In this document: in pieces, positions 17,947 through 21,345 of the stretch | Layout: each line of letters begins with the position of its first letter | How positions within the stretch are numbered: position 1 is the first letter of the stretch | NCBI GenBank assembly: GCA_034698045.1 | Contig: JAQGAU010001112.1 | Coordinates: 1 to 21,345 of the forward strand | DNA: 21,345 nucleotides | Direction of reading: 5' to 3' | DNA from: Paramacrobiotus richtersi | Lineage: Eukaryota; Tardigrada; Eutardigrada; Parachela; Macrobiotidae | Position numbers and translations under genes: made by a program | Notes under the pieces: generated by a model | Told to the model about the DNA's origin: nothing | The model's input: the letters and a program-made list of their open reading frames with translations, nothing else | Databases searched by the model: none

Positions 17947-20128
17947 ATGAAGTTTGCCTTTTTAGCTGTAACCTTTCTGGTCACCGTTGCCTTGGCCCTG
18001 GCGCAGGTAAGTAATACCAAAAGTGTACAGCAAATTGTAAGAATACTGCGCATTTACTGTTTCCAGTGACTCGAAGTCCAGAGTACCATAAATAAACTTG
18101 AACGTAAATAAAAATATCTGATTTGTTGTTGTTGAATATTGTTTTTGTAAATACCATGGCGCTTGCTAATAAAATAACTGACATAAGTAAATAAACGGGT
18201 TTTACTTATTTGCACCCAGTTGTAAATACAGATTTATGCATCAGTTTGTTATTTATGAATTTTATATTAAAGCAGTGCTCCGGGTAATGTGTAGAATACT
18301 ATACCTAATTCTGAATCTCACGCAATCATCAGTTAGTATAATACCTTTCCTGACTACATTAGAGCGGGTCAAATTCGGATTCGGTCGATGGTGCCCCGAC
18401 AAACGCATCCAACGTCCACCACCATCATCATCATGGGCGTGGCAACGGTTCATCCCATTGGCATCACAATGGATCCGACCATCATGGGCATATCAACGGT
18501 TCCTTCGAGCATCACAATAGCTCGCGTCATCACGGGCACCGTGGTCCTCATAAAAGTTCTCGACGCGGACACCATGGGCATCATCACAACGGTACCGACA
18601 ACGGTACCCACAACGGCGGCCGTCGAAGTGCTTCACCAGCTGACCGCGAGCTCGCCAAAAAGGGCTTGTGGAATATCTTACAGAGTAAGCTTAAACCTGC
18701 CTCGCAAAGTGCCTAACAATGTAAGATTTTGAAAAATATGGCTGATGTATGAGGAATTACGATATTTTATACTTGATACCGAATATGAAATTAGAAGGGC
18801 GAGATAATTGCTAGTCTTAAGGCGTAAAATACACTGCTGCACAGCGAGAATGCATACCGCAGAAACTTAGCGGATTCAGTCATAATAATATATCACTATG
18901 TATTGTGCGAGCAGCACCTGCTAATTCAATACGGTCCGGTCTTAAGTCAGAAAAATAACGCGTCATTGTTGTTTTACTTTTGTTTAGGTATTGCTAAGCA
19001 CAACGGAACCCATCCCCGTAAGATAGACTCTGCCGGTTGATTGTCGTCACAGCCCATCGTTAATGTGTATCTGGTCATTCGTTTTCAGACCCTTTTGCCG
19101 CCATGTTTGCTAATCACACCGGAAACTTTTCGCACCGTAAGGCAGGCTTTTTCGGTTAATAGTCATCTCACATCGTCAACATGTATCCTGGTCATTCGTT
19201 TTTCAGACCATCTGGGCGACTTCTTGGGAAACCAGGGAAACAGTTCACTCCGTAAGGCATGCTATATTTGGTGAATAACTTTGACATTATACCGCTCACT
19301 GTTCACTGTTGTCGGCAGTACAACACCTGGCACCGCTTTTCGCTATGATAAAACCAGTGGCCGAGGACATTGCTGAAAAGTGTAAGCTATTCATCTGCGG
19401 AATTGTCCAGGATGAGTTTAATAATGATGATCGCTAACTGTATAGTAACGGGTACCGCTTCCAACACCCGTTCCGTCCGTCTATTGGCCGAGAATCGATC
19501 ACATGATGGTGGCGGCCGACATCAACAACAACAAGTCCAGAGCAGCGGTGGCAACAACAACCAAAACGCCATGATGCAGCAATTTGTAAGCCATCGTCAA
19601 ACGCTACGATGGTAGTTAAAAGGTGACGTCATTGTGCTTTTCTTTTTGCAGATGATGATGCAGGTTAGTACAGCCTTGAAAAGGTGGTATACGGTAAAAT
19701 ACAGCTCCTTGCTAAGCAACTATTTTCTTGTTTATCCAAATTGTGAGAAATGCAGTTAGCTGCGTGGTACAATAGCAAAGAGTTGGGCAGAACAGAGAAA
19801 ACTTCAGTCTGCATGGAACAGTAGCTCATGTTCTTGTGTAGATGATGAACAATGCCAATTCTGGTAAAGGATCAGCTGGTCGGCAAGACTCTACAGGAGG
19901 TGGTGGTGGCGATAACGGCATGGCAGCAATGATGGCAATGGTAAGCCGCTGTATAAATTACAATCCGGAGGGTAAAGTTATCCTGCGCCAATGAGCAAAT
20001 GCGACTAGCGTGTAAGAAACGTGTGTAAGTTTGGTTTCTGATTGCAGTTGGCGGGCAGCCAGAACTCAGGAAGCACGGTGGTGCAGCAGACGGGCGGCAA
20101 AAACAGCGGAAGCGGCAGCGGTAGTTAA
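17947..20128 (+). CDS. Secreted His/Gly/Asn-rich glycoprotein, novel, ten exons
   Basis: Exons: 17947-18006, 18363-18684, 18988-19017, 19089-19136, 19207-19251, 19319-19381, 19446-19585, 19652-19663, 19842-19940 and 20048-20128. Every junction is GT-AG and phases agree throughout, giving 299 residues. Exon 1 is exactly a signal peptide (MKFAFLAVTFLVTVALALAQ). Residues 39-103 contain 24 histidines, including a run of six, mixed with Gly, Asn, Ser and Arg. There are 12 N-x-S/T sequons (34, 48, 56, 65, 72, 96, 100, 133, 146, 150, 165, 206). Residues about 138-180 repeat a short hydrophobic module. The rest is Gln/Asn/Gly/Ser/Met-rich and disordered-looking. It should be secreted and heavily glycosylated; the His region could bind metal ions or respond to pH (inference). 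Extracellular matrix, cuticle, eggshell or adhesive roles are all possible. An alternative stop at 18714-18716 would result if the exon 2 donor were not used. No family is recognised. Confidence 0.8.
18988..19381 (+). repeat. Tandem exon-intron duplications inside the His-rich gene
   Basis: Introns 3 (19018-19088) and 4 (19137-19206) match over most of their length; both end CTGGTCATTCG, a T run and CAG, and both begin GTAAG with similar following bases. Intron 5 shares the beginning (GTAAGGCA) but not the end. The exons between are short, phase 1 at both ends, and encode related modules: FAAMFANHTGNFS, then LGDFLGNQGNSS, then LAPLFA. Together they show duplication of an exon plus its intron, after which the exons diverged more than the introns. 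Confidence 0.7.
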
Positions 20129-21237
20129 TGTGGACCAATGGCAGTAACTTCCAACTAGAGTTGTGTTTTCTTGATATTCTTGATGAAGCAATCTTACCCG
20201 TAATACTAATGTACGGCAGTGCCGCAGTGTATACCAATACCGAAAGCCGGTACGGGAAATGTTAGCTTATTTTGGACCTGTCCTAGCGATCATTTTTTGC
20301 ATTTGTATCACTGGTGAAAAAGAACTGCAAGGACAGTATAATTTGTATAACACGAGCGGCAGTCCAAGAACGTTTCACTGTTGTGTTCGAACAAGTCTAT
20401 GTGAGCCGTTTGTTAAGAAGTCCTTCCAGCGTAGCTTTTTGCACGAAGTAAGTTAATACCGTTGCGGAATTCACTGACCGCTACAGCAAAGTGAGCAAAC
20501 CACCTGCTTCCGGTAACCCAGTTGCTGCGTAAGATCTACATCGCCTAAAACATCTGGCCGTTTTTCCTTTGTATTTTTCTGCTGAAAAGACGTAAAATGG
20601 TGCAAATGAAATGAAAAAGTGTGGTATTATAAACAGCACTAACACGCTGTGCAAAAGCAGTCAATTATAAACTGCAAGTGGAGAAATCTTCCCTGAAAAA
20701 CAGCATACCGTTTTGTCAGCTCCCATCGCGCACGCCCCAAGGTTTCCAGCAGGAACATGTAAAAAGTACATAATAAAAAATGACGGGAATCTCTTTGCAA
20801 TAAGTACAGTCAGTTATTATGGAATTTGTAACCGCTTAATTGTGTAGAAGATAGGACGTATCAAAACTAGTATTTTCCTCATCATTTTTATCATCTACAC
20901 TGCCCGTGCTGTACAAAACCAGCGTGTAAATAACGATTAGCTTTATTCGGGGACAAAGAGTCGGGTTTGTTTCAGTCGAAGAACGATAAATAAATTACAA
21001 TACAAGCAGTTAGAATACATGCTACGAAGTTGAATAAGTACACCAGAAACAACAAAACAAACAAAGAGGCGAAGAAACTAAACACTGTCTACCGTGTAAA
21101 CCACTGTCCTATCGTACACAGTTAAACTAAACTTGAAATCTTAGTAAACATGGAAATCCCCCAAATCATTCCCCCTAATCCAACAAAAATAACAAAATTC
21201 CTTCCATTCCTTTCTGAATTCCATATTGCCAAGAGTC
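20129..21237. other. Intergenic region between convergent genes
   Basis: About 1.1 kb holding the 3' flank of the His-rich gene (an AATAAA on the plus strand at 20772-20777 is about 645 bases past its stop) and that of the minus-strand gene at the right edge. A 65-codon open frame at 20259-20456 has no supporting feature. Nothing else is recognised. Confidence 0.5.
20942..20947 (-). promoter_or_regulatory. Candidate polyadenylation signal for the right-edge gene
   Basis: TTTATT on the plus strand reads AATAAA on the minus strand, about 290 bases beyond the stop of the minus-strand gene ending at 21238. Position and strand fit a 3' UTR end for that gene. Confidence 0.35.
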
Positions 21238-21345
21238 CTAATAGTACATGTGTCCGGTACCCGCTGCCGGCGAATGGAACCGATGATTGACGGCTTTGGG
21301 GATGGGGGGCATCGGGGGCTCGACGGGGGCGTCGGGGACGTAGCA
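21238..21345 (-). CDS. C-terminal end of an unidentified gene (partial)
   Basis: Minus strand, entering at the right edge of the window. The last 35 codons read through a proline-rich stretch (VEPPMPPIPK), then HSPAAGTGHMYY, and stop with TAG at 21240-21238. The DNA is much richer in G and C (mostly C-ending codons) than the flanking AT-rich sequence, and the change happens near the stop codon, which supports a real coding end. The family cannot be named from this much. The upstream part lies outside the window. Confidence 0.55.
   Translation of the reverse strand, partial: CYVPDAPVEPPMPPIPKAVNHRFHSPAAGTGHMYY

Noticed and set aside
18388-18732. 114-codon plus-strand open frame rich in Thr, Ile and Val
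   Set aside because: It is the off-frame translation of the His-rich exon 2; only the His frame joins in phase with the signal peptide and later exons.
20259-20456. 65-codon plus-strand open frame with a hydrophobic start
   Set aside because: There is no splice or domain support, and it lies in the 3' flank of the His-rich gene; likely chance.
1-21345. tRNA, rRNA, CRISPR arrays, operons or viral genes
   Set aside because: I looked for cloverleaf-like A and B boxes, repeat-spacer patterns and polymerase or capsid motifs by eye and saw none I could defend.

Overview
This is animal nuclear DNA, not bacterial. Genes are split by short GT-AG introns (about 57 to 280 nt, one near 1 kb), there are AATAAA signals, and there is no operon-like packing. 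Domain content (an arthropod-type gustatory receptor-like 7TM gene, a secreted M13 metallopeptidase, kinase and Kelch domains) suggests an ecdysozoan. A tardigrade is my best guess, but that is inference and no single marker proves it.

Layout, left to right. (1) 1152-2165 holds a plus-strand terminal exon for a small membrane-anchored protein, tail to tail with the last three exons of a truncated gustatory receptor (minus). (2) 2845-6292, minus, encodes an unusual multidomain protein: kinase, then a pseudokinase, then a Kelch region. One frameshift sits between the first two domains. (3) 7222-7895, plus, is a third kinase paralogue that keeps only the C-lobe exon and carries an in-frame stop. 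(4) 8350-12498, minus, is a complete 12-exon, 782-residue secreted M13 (neprilysin-like) peptidase. Its seventh intron holds a large degenerate palindromic repeat. (5) 12875-13245, plus, is the second copy of the small membrane-protein exon. (6) 13348-15144, minus, is an apparently intact four-exon, 482-residue gustatory receptor whose introns are all phase 0. (7) 16405-17155, minus, is a third, decayed receptor fragment split by a 385-bp inverted-repeat element. (8) 17947-20128, plus, is a ten-exon gene for a 299-residue secreted His/Gly/Asn-rich protein with 12 N-glycosylation sequons and tandemly duplicated small exons. I recognise no family for it. (9) 21238-21345, minus, is the C-terminal end of a gene that runs off the right edge.

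Local duplication shapes the window. The receptor 3' cassette occurs three times, the plus-strand exon twice and the kinase unit three times, and the His-rich gene contains internal exon duplications. The genes do not form an obvious shared pathway. The organising theme is lineage-specific gene birth and decay. Exon models were built by hand from splice sites, reading phase and remembered family motifs; no search or expression data were used.
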